This document shows positions 40,075 through 50,000 of a stretch of 64,000 bases of DNA, in pieces. The notes beneath the pieces are model-generated. The model had not been told where the DNA came from and searched no databases. It saw only the letters and a list, made by a program, of their open reading frames with translations. The position numbers were made by a program, and so were the translations under genes. Position 1 is the stretch's first letter. Each line of letters opens with the position of its first letter. The stretch comes from Bacillus sp. DNRA2 (GTDB lineage Bacteria; Bacillota; Bacilli; Bacillales; Cytobacillaceae), in contig NZ_JABAIT010000001.1 of NCBI RefSeq assembly GCF_012843265.1, positions 124,001 to 188,000 on the forward strand, in the 5' to 3' direction.

Positions 40075-41025
40075 ATGGTCGCATTTATTATATTGAATTA
40101 CAATACCTGGGAAATGACAATCCAATGCGTCGATTCAATATTTAAGACGTGTAAACTGGATTATACTATCTATATTGTCGATAATGGTTCAAACAATAAG
40201 TCATATGAGGAACTTACAAAACAATATCGAAACAATCCTAATGTTAAAGTGATTAAATCGGAAAATTACGGATATGCAATTGGGAATAATATCGGTATCA
40301 AAAAGGCAATAGAGGACGGTCACGAGTTTGTAACGGTTACAAATAATGATGTTATCTTTCTAGATAACAGCATTTCGGAAATGCATTCATTCCTAAAAAT
40401 AAATCCAAATGTAGCCGTGACTGCTCCATATATTTTATCATCAGAAGGGCGAATTAGGGATTTACCAACTTTGAAACCTTTAAGCAAAAGCGATTATTTG
40501 TTTCATAATACGAAACTGAATAAATTTACATCTGCAAAAAGTAAACAAAGATTTGATCAGGAATATTATCTCTCTGCTATCTCCATTAAAGATGACCCAA
40601 TCCCAATTTATAAATTCTCTGGTTGCTGCTTTATGGCTCGAAGTGTGGATTTTATGAAAGTAGAATTATTCGATGAACATACCTTTTTATATTATGAAGA
40701 AGATATTTTAAGTCATAAAATGTATAAAGCCGGCTTAAAGTCCTTTTTTCTGCCAGATGCGAAAATCGTTCATCACCATGGCCAGACAACTGGTAAAGAA
40801 AATCTATTTGTCGATACAGAAATGTTTAAAAGTGAAATATATTTTTTGGCCCGAGTTTATCAATTAAATTATCTATTACTACTATTAATCTACTTAGACC
40901 GTGCCATAACTCCACTAATGAAGAAACTAAAGCATGCATATAAACTATCTTTTAGCGAATACAAAGATTTTTTAAAGAAAACGTGGAGTCATTTTAGAAA
41001 ATATTCAAAGTTACACAAGGATTAA
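40075..41025 (+). CDS. Family 2 glycosyltransferase, rhamnosyltransferase-like
   Basis: 316 residues; ribosome site TTGGAGATG. It starts with VAFIILNYNTWEMT, then VDNGSN (35-40), ENYGYAIGNNIGI and NND (90-92) as the metal-binding site, with the acceptor-side block SGCCFMARS and the EEDILSHKMYKAG motif that stands for the catalytic base region. This pattern is common in WbbL-type rhamnosyl- and related transferases. The donor cannot be fixed from the sequence. A terminator follows 25 bp on. Confidence 0.87.
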   Translation: MVAFIILNYNTWEMTIQCVDSIFKTCKLDYTIYIVDNGSNNKSYEELTKQYRNNPNVKVIKSENYGYAIGNNIGIKKAIEDGHEFVTVTNNDVIFLDNSISEMHSFLKINPNVAVTAPYILSSEGRIRDLPTLKPLSKSDYLFHNTKLNKFTSAKSKQRFDQEYYLSAISIKDDPIPIYKFSGCCFMARSVDFMKVELFDEHTFLYYEEDILSHKMYKAGLKSFFLPDAKIVHHHGQTTGKENLFVDTEMFKSEIYFLARVYQLNYLLLLLIYLDRAITPLMKKLKHAYKLSFSEYKDFLKKTWSHFRKYSKLHKD

Positions 41026-41044
41026 CAATTAGTTAAATAATTAA

Positions 41045-41095
41045 AAAACAACACCATCTATCTAAAATATTGTAGTAGATGGTGTTATGTTTTTA
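41045..41095 (+). terminator. Intrinsic terminator after the two glycosyltransferase genes
   Basis: Arms AACACCATCTA / TAGATGGTGTT with a 15-nt loop, followed by ATGTTTTTAT. Confidence 0.8.
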
Positions 41096-41229
41096 TATGA
41101 TTGAATATCCATAATAATCTGTTTTTTAACCATCTATTGAAAATAGACAACTTGATTGATACAATAATCCTGTTTTGAATATAAGATACAATAAAATAAG
41201 TCTGAAAAAAATTTGATAGAGGTTATTTA

Positions 41230-42558
41230 ATGAAAAAGTCGGTAAATTATTTATTTTTTATAAGTGTTTATATCATCGTTTACTTACTCCATTTTAAAAT
41301 TACGATCATTAAGGGCAGTGATGATACGGTATTTACTAACGCATCTGATACTCCATTTTTTGATTGGATCTCAACTCGATATTTCACGTGGTCCGGTAGG
41401 CTTTTTCCGGATACGATGGTGTATGTTTTGTTAGATGAGTATTTATGGTTGTGGAGAATTCTAAATGCAGCCTTTTTAATGCTCCTAGCGTATGGGATTG
41501 TACGTTTAATAAAGAAAGAAGTAAAAAGATCAGAATTTCTAACATCTTTGCTGGTAATAGGTTTTTTCGCCGAAGCGATACTTAGACATGGTCTCTTTTG
41601 GATAACAGGTACTGTGAATTATCTATGGCCAATTGCACTTGGAATCATTGCAATGATCCCTTTTGCTGAAAAGATTCTTGGTAAACAAACAGTTATATCA
41701 AATAAATTAATTGTTATTGCAGCATTTTCAGGAATAATCGCGTCCATTTCTAATGAACAAGTAGCTTTATGTATGTCCACCTTTTCTATCATTTCCTTGG
41801 TTGTTGATTATTTAAGACATAAAACGATTGATAAAAAACTAATTAGTTTAGCTGGCCTAATTTTGATTGGTTCATGTATATTGCTCCTTGCCCCAGGTAA
41901 TGCAGTTAGATGGGAAGAGGAAGTAGGAAGATGGTTCCCGGGTTATGACGAATTAACATTAAAAAGCAAGTTTCATTTGGGAATTATATGGCTATATGAA
42001 CGGTTTTTTGTTGTAATGAGACATCTAGTTCTGTTATTAGCTTTATTCGTATTTATTTACTATAAAGATAAATTCAAAGAAATTAATAAATACAAAACCG
42101 TTTATGTTATTTTTTCTACTCAACTATTTTTTGCCATTAGCTCTGTTTTGTTGAATATTCAATCATTTTATAATTTTGGTCTAATTAATTCATATCGAAT
42201 TAGTCATAGTATTTTTCAATTTTGGAAGAGCGATTTAGGATTTTTAATTGCGATATTCCCCTATGTTTTTTGGACGCTGTTTAGCGTTTGTTTACTTATC
42301 CTGATCATCAATATGAGTAAACACCCTGTATTTGTATTTCTATGCCTAGCAGCTGCTGTTGCAACATTAATGGTTATGTTTTTTTCACCAACCATTTATG
42401 CATCGATAGAAAGAACGCAGGTGGTAGCATCAGTGTTAATTGCAATCGTTATAAGTCATTTATTAATTGAAAAAGGTTATATGGAAAATAAACTAAACAT
42501 TATTATCCTTAGTTGTTATCCGATATTAAATATCACTCATTTATTGTCCAATTGGTAG
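41230..42558 (+). CDS. DUF6056 family polytopic membrane protein, copy 1
   Basis: 442 residues with about 11-12 TM helices; GAGG upstream of ATG. After TM1 comes GSDDTVFTNASD, then RYFTWSGRLFPDTMVYVL and the block GLFWITGTVNYLWP, which define this family. The acidic pair in the first external loop and the polytopic plan are reminiscent of GT-C glycosyltransferases, which use polyprenyl-phosphate sugars. That is inference; no biochemical function is known to me. It precedes the gtrB-gtrA-yfhO set, from which it is separated by 45 bp, so co-transcription is plausible. A paralogue lies at 52.8 kb on the other strand. Confidence 0.8.
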   Translation: MKKSVNYLFFISVYIIVYLLHFKITIIKGSDDTVFTNASDTPFFDWISTRYFTWSGRLFPDTMVYVLLDEYLWLWRILNAAFLMLLAYGIVRLIKKEVKRSEFLTSLLVIGFFAEAILRHGLFWITGTVNYLWPIALGIIAMIPFAEKILGKQTVISNKLIVIAAFSGIIASISNEQVALCMSTFSIISLVVDYLRHKTIDKKLISLAGLILIGSCILLLAPGNAVRWEEEVGRWFPGYDELTLKSKFHLGIIWLYERFFVVMRHLVLLLALFVFIYYKDKFKEINKYKTVYVIFSTQLFFAISSVLLNIQSFYNFGLINSYRISHSIFQFWKSDLGFLIAIFPYVFWTLFSVCLLILIINMSKHPVFVFLCLAAAVATLMVMFFSPTIYASIERTQVVASVLIAIVISHLLIEKGYMENKLNIIILSCYPILNITHLLSNW

Positions 42559-42603
42559 AAAGTTTATTATTGCAAACATAATTGTAAAAGTAGGTGTATC
42601 ATA

Positions 42604-43587
42604 TTGAAATTAGTTTCAATAGTTGTTCCTTGTTATAACGAAGAACAGTCGATCGACTTGTTTTTCTCGGTGGTAGACCCCATTTTAAAAGAAATAAGTA
42701 CTATAGATTATGAAGTTATTTATGTAAATGATGGTAGCAAAGATAACACTGAACAAGTTATGAAAGAGCTAAGTGACAGAGAGCCGAAAGTTCGATTTGT
42801 TAGCTTCAGTAGAAATTTTGGTAAAGAGGCAGCCATGTTAGCGGGCATCGAAGCGGCTTATGGAGATGCAGTAGTTCTAATGGATGTGGACCTGCAAGAC
42901 CCGCCAAGCCTATTGCCACAAATGATTGATGACTGGATAAATGGCGGATATGATGTTGTGTACACAAGAAGATCGACCAGAAGTGGAGAACCTCCTATTC
43001 GCAGTTGGTTTGCAAAACAATTTTATAAGCTAATTAATAATATGAGTGATGTCCAAATTGTCGACGGTGCTCGAGATTATCGTTTAATGGATCGGAAAGC
43101 GGTTGACAGCTTTTTGCGATTAAGAGAACGCAATCGTTTCGCTAAGGGCTTGTTTATGTGGGTTGGATATAATTCCAAATGTCTTGAATTTGAGAATGTG
43201 GAAAGAGCTGTTGGAAGTACTAGTTGGAGCTTTTGGAAGCTTGTGCATTATGCTATTGATGGTATTGTATCTTTTACTATTTCGCCATTACGTTGGGCGA
43301 CTTATTTTGGATTTTTTACTGCAAGTTCGGCATTTTTCTATATGTTTTATGTTATTTTCTCGAAAATCCTATTCGGTAACTCTGTAAGTGGTTATGCATC
43401 AATTGTTTCAATCATTTTGTTTTTTGGTGGGATTCAGTTAATATTCCTAGGTATTATCGGTGAATACATCGGAAGAATTTTTATCGAGGTTAAGGGAAGA
43501 CCGAATTTTATTATTAAAGAAGCTTCGGCTAATGTTATGCCAGAAAGTGATAAAAAGAGGAAAATTGGGATTGTGAAAAAAGGATAA
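42604..43587 (+). CDS. GtrB/CsbB-type polyprenyl-phosphate glycosyltransferase
   Basis: 327 residues from TTG 42604, with AGGTG upstream. The GT2 domain is VSIVVPCYNEEQSI, VNDGSKDNT (41-49), FSRNFGKEAAMLAG and DVDLQDPP (94-101). Two TM helices near the C-terminus (about 237-258 and 270-293) end in IGEYIGRIFIEVKGRP, the hallmark of the DPM1/GtrB/CsbB group. It transfers a sugar from UDP to undecaprenyl phosphate on the inner face. With GtrA and YfhO downstream it forms a three-component system; in Bacillus subtilis, CsbB-YfhO decorate lipoteichoic acid. Confidence 0.92.
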   Translation: MKLVSIVVPCYNEEQSIDLFFSVVDPILKEISTIDYEVIYVNDGSKDNTEQVMKELSDREPKVRFVSFSRNFGKEAAMLAGIEAAYGDAVVLMDVDLQDPPSLLPQMIDDWINGGYDVVYTRRSTRSGEPPIRSWFAKQFYKLINNMSDVQIVDGARDYRLMDRKAVDSFLRLRERNRFAKGLFMWVGYNSKCLEFENVERAVGSTSWSFWKLVHYAIDGIVSFTISPLRWATYFGFFTASSAFFYMFYVIFSKILFGNSVSGYASIVSIILFFGGIQLIFLGIIGEYIGRIFIEVKGRPNFIIKEASANVMPESDKKRKIGIVKKG

Positions 43588-43721
43588 AGGCAATAATAGG
43601 ATTGCATTTCCAATTAATAATATTTACTATATCCTTTCAAAAATAGGTATCGAAAATTCGATGCCTATTTTATTGAGGATTGTTGGTTCACTTTTCAGAA
43701 AAGTAATTGAGGAGAACAATC

Positions 43722-44117
43722 ATGAAAAAAGAAATGATAAGTTATCTTGTCTATGGAGTATTAACAACTGTAGTGAATATCGTAAGCTACTGGATTTTTA
43801 CAGAATTGTTTTATGTGGATTATCGGGTTTCAACATCTATTGCATGGTTGTTCTCTGTAATCTTTGCTTTCATAACTAATAAGATGTTTGTTTTTAATAG
43901 CAAAGGTTTTGATTTAAATACAATGGTAAGAGAGTTTATGTCTTTTATGTTTTTTAGAATTCTATCTTACCTGATTGATTTAGGAATGATGATTGCATTA
44001 GTGGAATGGGTTCAAATGAATGATATGATTGCGAAAATCTTAGCAAATGTTGTCGTGGTTATTATTAATTACGTGGCTAGTAAGTATATTATTTTTCGTA
44101 AAGCCAAATATCAGTAA
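43722..44117 (+). CDS. GtrA family flippase-like membrane protein
   Basis: 131 residues from ATG 43722, with GAGGAG upstream; the TTG at 43707 overlaps the ribosome site. It has four TM helices with the family pattern ISYLVYGVLTTVVNIVSYWIF, ...SIAWLFSVIFAFITNKMFVF and VIINYVASKYIIF (about 5-25, 36-55 and 113-126). GtrA/GtcA proteins are thought to bring the polyprenyl-phosphate sugar to the outer face. It is in the same direction and 134 bp after gtrB. Confidence 0.9.
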   Translation: MKKEMISYLVYGVLTTVVNIVSYWIFTELFYVDYRVSTSIAWLFSVIFAFITNKMFVFNSKGFDLNTMVREFMSFMFFRILSYLIDLGMMIALVEWVQMNDMIAKILANVVVVIINYVASKYIIFRKAKYQ

Positions 44118-44180
44118 TGTAGACATAGGTAGCATTACTGGATGAAACTAATGTTAATAAAAGGGGGAGACAAATTTTCA

Positions 44181-46730
44181 ATGAAAAAGGTTAAGCCTAT
44201 TTTGATATTTCTAATTCCAATTTTTATCGTCCTAGCTGTTTTTTTTATTTTTAAAATAACTCCTTTTGGTCCTAGTTCAATCTGGTACATCGATTTACCT
44301 GCTCAGATTATCTTGTTTTACAGTCACCTTTATGATGTATTCCGTGGGCAGGAGAGTATTCTATTCACATGGAATTATGGGATGGGGATAAATTTTTGGG
44401 CAACTTTTTGTTATTATTTATCCAGCCCATTATCTTTTTTAATTGTGTTCTTTCCGCGAGATTTAATTCCACAGGCTGTGATTATGATTTACCTAATAAA
44501 ATTGGGGCTTGCCTCCCTTTTTATGAGTGTAATGTTGAGGAAACTTTATGATATCAATGATATGAAGGCAATTGTTTTTTCGATTAGTTATTCATTGATG
44601 TCTTTTTCAATCACATATTATTTTCTTCCGATGTGGATTGATGCTATATACTTATTACCATTATTGATTTTGTCTGTACATTTCATTCTTAAAGAAAATA
44701 AATACAAATTATTTCTGATTACATTAACAATCCTGTTTTTCTCCAATTTTTACATTTCTTATATTACGGGTATCTTTATCTTTTTGTACTTTGTAAAGGA
44801 AATGTATTTAGGGGACTTTTCAAAAAAAGAAGTATTTCAGAAATGTAAAATATTCTTTACTAGTGTGTTTTTAGCTGCAAGTTTTTCGATGGTCATGATT
44901 TTGCCAACTTATCTTCAGTTAAAGAGCAATAGTTACTCCAATTCTGATCATGCATTAATGGGGTTTGGTATAAATCCTTTGGATATTTATCAAAAGCTTT
45001 TTATAGGTACAACGGAACTTCAAAATCTAAGCTTATATGTAGGCCTTATAGTTTTATTACTTGTACCGCTTTACTTTTTTAATAAAAAGTATCCGCTTAG
45101 GGAAAGAATAGCTGACCTGCTATTATTGAGCTTTTTACTTATTAGTATTGCTAGCAATCTGCTTATTTATATTTGGCATGTTTTCGAAATGCCTAATGGT
45201 GCATTTTATCGTTTTGCCTTTTTAATTTCCTTTTATTTAATTTTACTGTCAGTAAAGTCCATAATTGCTCTTGATAAACAAATGCTTCCTTTGCTTATAA
45301 AAATATATGTCTTTAATTGCGTTTTGATTAGTTTGTTGAATAAATTGCTGAGTCAGGATTTCTTTGGTTTAAGCAAAATGTACCTCAATCTTTTTATCCT
45401 AACTGCAATATTTATCATCCTTGGAATTAAAATGAATAAACAGCGATTAAAGGTTCCAAGTCTTATTAATTTCACTTTACTTGTTGTTGTGATGTTTGAT
45501 TTATTTTTCAATACATACTATATTTTCAGGAATTATATTCCTGCCTCAAGTCCATTGGATAAGATATATAATTCAACATATAGAAATGTTATTGAACAAA
45601 TCGGGAAGACTGATTCTGGATTATATCGAATTAGTCCTGATAACGATTTGTTGTCAACTGAAAATGAGTCATTAAAATATCAATATAAAGGTATGTCGAT
45701 TTACAGTTCAACTGGGAATGGAAATCTTAATAATTATTTAGGATCACTTGGTTATGCATCCAGCACCAGAAATGTTAATATGAAAAACGGAATTTTTGTT
45801 TCTGATAGTCTGTTTGGTTTTAAATATAAAATTACAACAAGTCCAAAAGATAGTCGGATATATGAAGAGGTTTATAAAGAAGGAAATATTCTTGCATATA
45901 AAAATAAGTATAGTATGCCAATAGGGTTTATGGTAAACAACAATCAAGTTCCTTTAGTCAATGACACATCAAACTGGATAGAAAAGCAAAATGGTTTTTT
46001 GGGTAGCATTGACGGAAAATCCAATTATTACGAAAAAGTTGATTCAGATAATATTTCTATAAACAATCTTCGATTTGATTCCGATGCTAAGGTTTATCAT
46101 ATGGAGAACCAGCAAGTGTCAGCCTATCTGGAATACCAGGTGAAAGTAACTAATTTAAGGCAATTGTATCTGCAACTAGGTGATGAGGAATATTTAAATG
46201 CAGATCAGTTATTTACAATTTCGGTAAACGGCAAAAAATTATCTAATGCCAAGGTAGGTTTATTAAATAGCTTTGATTTGGGTACGTTTGAAAATGAAGA
46301 TGTAATTGTAAAAATTGAATTTACTACAGGCACAGCAAAAATTAGTCAGCCTGAGTTATATACCTTAAATTATTCATTAATGGGTAAACGTATAGAAGAA
46401 TTAAACCAAAATCCTCTTATTGTAACAAAATATAATAATCATGTAATTAATGGAAAAATCACGGTGCATGATGGTGAGGTTTTATTTTTATCGATTCCTT
46501 ACGATCATAATTGGCATGTAAAAGTTGATGGTAAACAAGTGGACACTATTCAATTAGGAGAGTTTATCGGAGTACCTATAACGAAGGGTTACCATGAATT
46601 GGTGCTTCAATACACCCCGAAAGAAATTTATATTTCAATTGCGTACTCTTTGGTTGTGTTACTTCTTTTTGTGTCATATATCCTTATTTTTGAACGGAAC
46701 AAAAAGGGTATATCAATATTTTCTAAATAG
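44181..46730 (+). CDS. yfhO: YfhO family membrane glycosyltransferase (GT-C type)
   Basis: 849 residues from ATG 44181 (GGGGGAG upstream, 12 nt). About 12-14 TM helices fill the first 470 residues. The first external loop holds SSIWYIDLPAQI with the presumed catalytic Asp, and FTWNYGMGINFWATFCYYLSSP (about 64-85, written by its ends) is the family signature. An extracytoplasmic beta-rich region (about 475-820) with SLLSTENES-like and FLSIPYDHNWHVKVDGK elements and a last TM helix (about 822-842) follow. In Bacillus subtilis, YfhO takes GlcNAc from undecaprenyl phosphate to lipoteichoic acid. It is the third member of the gtrB-gtrA-yfhO set. Confidence 0.9.
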   Translation: MKKVKPILIFLIPIFIVLAVFFIFKITPFGPSSIWYIDLPAQIILFYSHLYDVFRGQESILFTWNYGMGINFWATFCYYLSSPLSFLIVFFPRDLIPQAVIMIYLIKLGLASLFMSVMLRKLYDINDMKAIVFSISYSLMSFSITYYFLPMWIDAIYLLPLLILSVHFILKENKYKLFLITLTILFFSNFYISYITGIFIFLYFVKEMYLGDFSKKEVFQKCKIFFTSVFLAASFSMVMILPTYLQLKSNSYSNSDHALMGFGINPLDIYQKLFIGTTELQNLSLYVGLIVLLLVPLYFFNKKYPLRERIADLLLLSFLLISIASNLLIYIWHVFEMPNGAFYRFAFLISFYLILLSVKSIIALDKQMLPLLIKIYVFNCVLISLLNKLLSQDFFGLSKMYLNLFILTAIFIILGIKMNKQRLKVPSLINFTLLVVVMFDLFFNTYYIFRNYIPASSPLDKIYNSTYRNVIEQIGKTDSGLYRISPDNDLLSTENESLKYQYKGMSIYSSTGNGNLNNYLGSLGYASSTRNVNMKNGIFVSDSLFGFKYKITTSPKDSRIYEEVYKEGNILAYKNKYSMPIGFMVNNNQVPLVNDTSNWIEKQNGFLGSIDGKSNYYEKVDSDNISINNLRFDSDAKVYHMENQQVSAYLEYQVKVTNLRQLYLQLGDEEYLNADQLFTISVNGKKLSNAKVGLLNSFDLGTFENEDVIVKIEFTTGTAKISQPELYTLNYSLMGKRIEELNQNPLIVTKYNNHVINGKITVHDGEVLFLSIPYDHNWHVKVDGKQVDTIQLGEFIGVPITKGYHELVLQYTPKEIYISIAYSLVVLLLFVSYILIFERNKKGISIFSK

Positions 46731-46842
46731 AACATTAAAACCAAATACTTGAGTTTAACAATTTCAGGCATATCGATTGTGGTAATTTCATGTATTTGTT
46801 ATATGGATGAAAAAAAAGAAATAAAATATGCTATTCTTAAAT

Positions 46843-46897
46843 AAGAAAACATCTTAAGGAATTTATTTTTTGTAAATTTCTAGGGTGTTTTTTTCTG
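46843..46897 (+). terminator. Intrinsic terminator of the gtrB-gtrA-yfhO group
   Basis: An imperfect long stem (AAAACATCTTAAGGAATTTA against TAAATTTCTAGGGTGTTTTT) with a T-run TTTTTTT. The rest of the gap to 47049 is AT-rich; the ribosome site TAGGAGG at 47031 is the only other signal I see. Confidence 0.7.
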
Positions 46898-47049
46898 TCT
46901 ATTTTCTTATTACTAAAAAATGATTAGTTTAAAGTTTTTTGAAAAAACGTTGAGTATAAAGGGTTTTATGGTAAAAATATGATATTATGTCCTATAGATA
47001 CTATTTTAGTATTATAACAGTAAGATATATTAGGAGGTTAGAATACGAT

Positions 47050-50000
47050 TTGTTTCATAACAATTTAATATCTAAAGTAGGAATCGGTCTTTTGTCTGCG
47101 ATAATTCCTTTCGGATCGACCGTGTTTGCTGAAGAAAATATTTATTCACCTCCAGCTGGAACTCCTGTCCACTTTAATTGGGGAAATGGAAGTCCTGCAA
47201 GTGGAATTCCAGTGGACTATTTTAAAGGTTTATTTGATCAGTCAAAAAGCTTTGCAAGTGGAGATTATTTTGTTCAAACTCTTGCTGATGATGGAGTTAA
47301 GGTTGAGGCAGATGGAAATTGGTTAATTAACCGTTGGAGTGATTCTGGTGGGGAGCAAAATCGGGCGCTTTGGCTCAATGTTGCAGAAGGAAATCACACA
47401 GTTAAAACCCACTATTACGAGAACACTGGTGGTGCTGCAGTATTTTCCGATGTGGTACCATTCGATACCTGGCTAGCTTATTATTATCCTAATCGCAATC
47501 TCTCTGGTCTTCCAAGTGCAGCCAAGCTCATTCAGCCGCAAGGAGAGTTGAAAAAACTCTCTCAGGATTATGGAGTTAATTCACCAATCGCTGGTGTTCC
47601 TGCTGATAATTTTTCTGCTCGTTTTACAACTGCAAAACGTATTACGGCTGGCGAATACATTCTACGCACAAAAGCGGATGATGGCGTTCGTGTATTTGTG
47701 GACGGAGAATTGGTATTGGATCGCTGGAGTGCAGCTGCGTACCAAGAGGACTCAGTTAAGATTAACATTTCTGACCAATCCGGCGCTAAAGCAGGCGAGG
47801 AAAATGTACATTGGATTGATGTGGAATATTATGAAGGCGCGGGTAACAGCAAGGTAGAGTTTTTCTTAGAAGCCTACAAGCAAGCATTAGATGACTCTTG
47901 GTTAGCCGAGTATTATCCTAACATGAATTTATCAGGAAAAGCCGTTGTTGTAGGTGGAAAAAATGCAACAGCCAAGCTTTCTATGATTGATTTTAATTGG
48001 GGAGTAGGATCACCGCACCCTTCTATTCCAGTAGATTCCTATTCTGCAAGATTCACTAAAGAGCTCATCCTTGAAGATGGGGTGTACCAATTCGAAACAA
48101 TCTCTGATGATGGAGTCCGAATTTGGATAGATGATCAGTTGATTATCAATAATTGGAATAGTTCAAACAGCGAAAGAAAAACCGCGAAGGTGAATCTAGA
48201 GCAGGGTAAGCATGTGATTAAAGTGGAGTATTATGAAAATGCTGGCGGTGCTAAGCTATCCTTCAATTATAAAAAGTATGCGGAATTACAAGAAAAGGCC
48301 GAAAACGGTGTTCATTATAATTGGGGAACTGGAAGTCCAAATAGCAAGATACCAGCAGATTACTTTATCGCTAAATTTGACCAGTCAAAGTTTTTCCCTA
48401 AAGGCGACTATTTTGTTCAGACACTTGCTGATGATGGAATCAAGGTTGAAGCAGACGGTAACTGGTTAATCGATCGCTGGAGTGATTCTGGTGGCGACCG
48501 TAATCGTGCCCTATGGCTCGGTGTAACAGAAGGGAATCATACCGTAAAAACCCATTATTACGAAAGTACAGGCGGAGCTACAGCATTTTCCGATGTTGTG
48601 CCATTTGATTCATGGCTTGCCTATTTCTATCCAAATAGCAATCTATCAGGTCTGCCGGTTGCTGCTAAAATGATTAATTCGGAAGGTAATTTGAAAAAGC
48701 TTTCCCAGGATTATGGTTTAGGGGCTCCTGCTGTAGGAATTCCTGCTGATAACTTCTCGGCTCGTTATACAACAGCAAAGCGAATTACAGCCGGAGAGTA
48801 CATCCTACGCACAAAAGCGGATGATGGAGTTCGTGTTTATGTGGACGGAGAGTTAGTGCTGGATCGTTGGAGTGCAGCTGCATTCCAAGAGGATGCTGTC
48901 AAAATTAATATATCTGACAGGACAAGCGCTAATGTTTCTGAAAAGGATGTCCACTGGATTGACGTAGAATACTATGAAGGTGCAGGTAATAGTAAGGTGG
49001 AGTTTTTCTTAGAACCTTACGGACTGGCGAAAGATGACTCTTGGTTAGCCGAATTTTATCCTAATATGAATTTAACGGGGAAAGCCGCCGTTGTAGGTGG
49101 AAAGAATTCGGCAACAAAGCTTTCTACGATTGATTTTAATTGGGGATTTGGTTCACCTCATCGTTCAATTCCGGCAGATTTTTATTCTGCAAGATTCACA
49201 AAAGATGTGGCCCTTGATGAAGGAATGTACCTATTTGAAACAACTTCTGATGATGGAGTTCGAGTTTGGGTAGATGATCAGTTGATTATCAACCATTGGA
49301 ATAGTTCAAATAGCGAAAAAAATATCGCGAAAGTGAATCTGGAGCAAGGTAACCATGTAATTAAAGTAGAGTATTATGAAAATGCTGGTGGTGCCAAGTT
49401 ATCCTTTAATTATAAAAAGTATGCTGAGTTACAAGAAAAGGCTGAAAATGGTGTTCATCATAATTGGGGAGCTGGAAGTCCAAATAGCAATATGCCTGCA
49501 GATTATTTTGTTGCTAAGTTTGATCAGTCAAAAAGCTTTACAAGAGGCGACTATTTTGTTCAGACAGTTGCCGATGATGGAATTAAGGTTGAGGCTGACG
49601 GTGAGTGGTTAATTAACCGTTGGAGTGATTCTGGTGGGGAGCAAAATCGGGCGCTTTGGCCCAATGTTACAGAAGGAAATCACACAGTTAGAACCCACTA
49701 TTATGAGAACACTGGTGGTGCTGCAGTATTTTCCGATGTAGTGCCATTTGATACATGGCTTGCCTATTATTATCCAAATCGTGATCTGTCTGGACTTCCA
49801 ACTGCTGCTAAGCTAATCCAGCCTGAAGGAGATTTGAAAAAGCTTTCCCAGGATTATGGTTTAGGTGCTCCTGCTGTAGGAATTCCTGCTGATAACTTCT
49901 CGGCTCGTTTCACTACTGCAAAGCGAATCGCAGCTGGGGAATATATTTTACGCACGAAAGCAGATGATGGAGTTCGGGTTTTTGTAGACGGTAAACTTGT

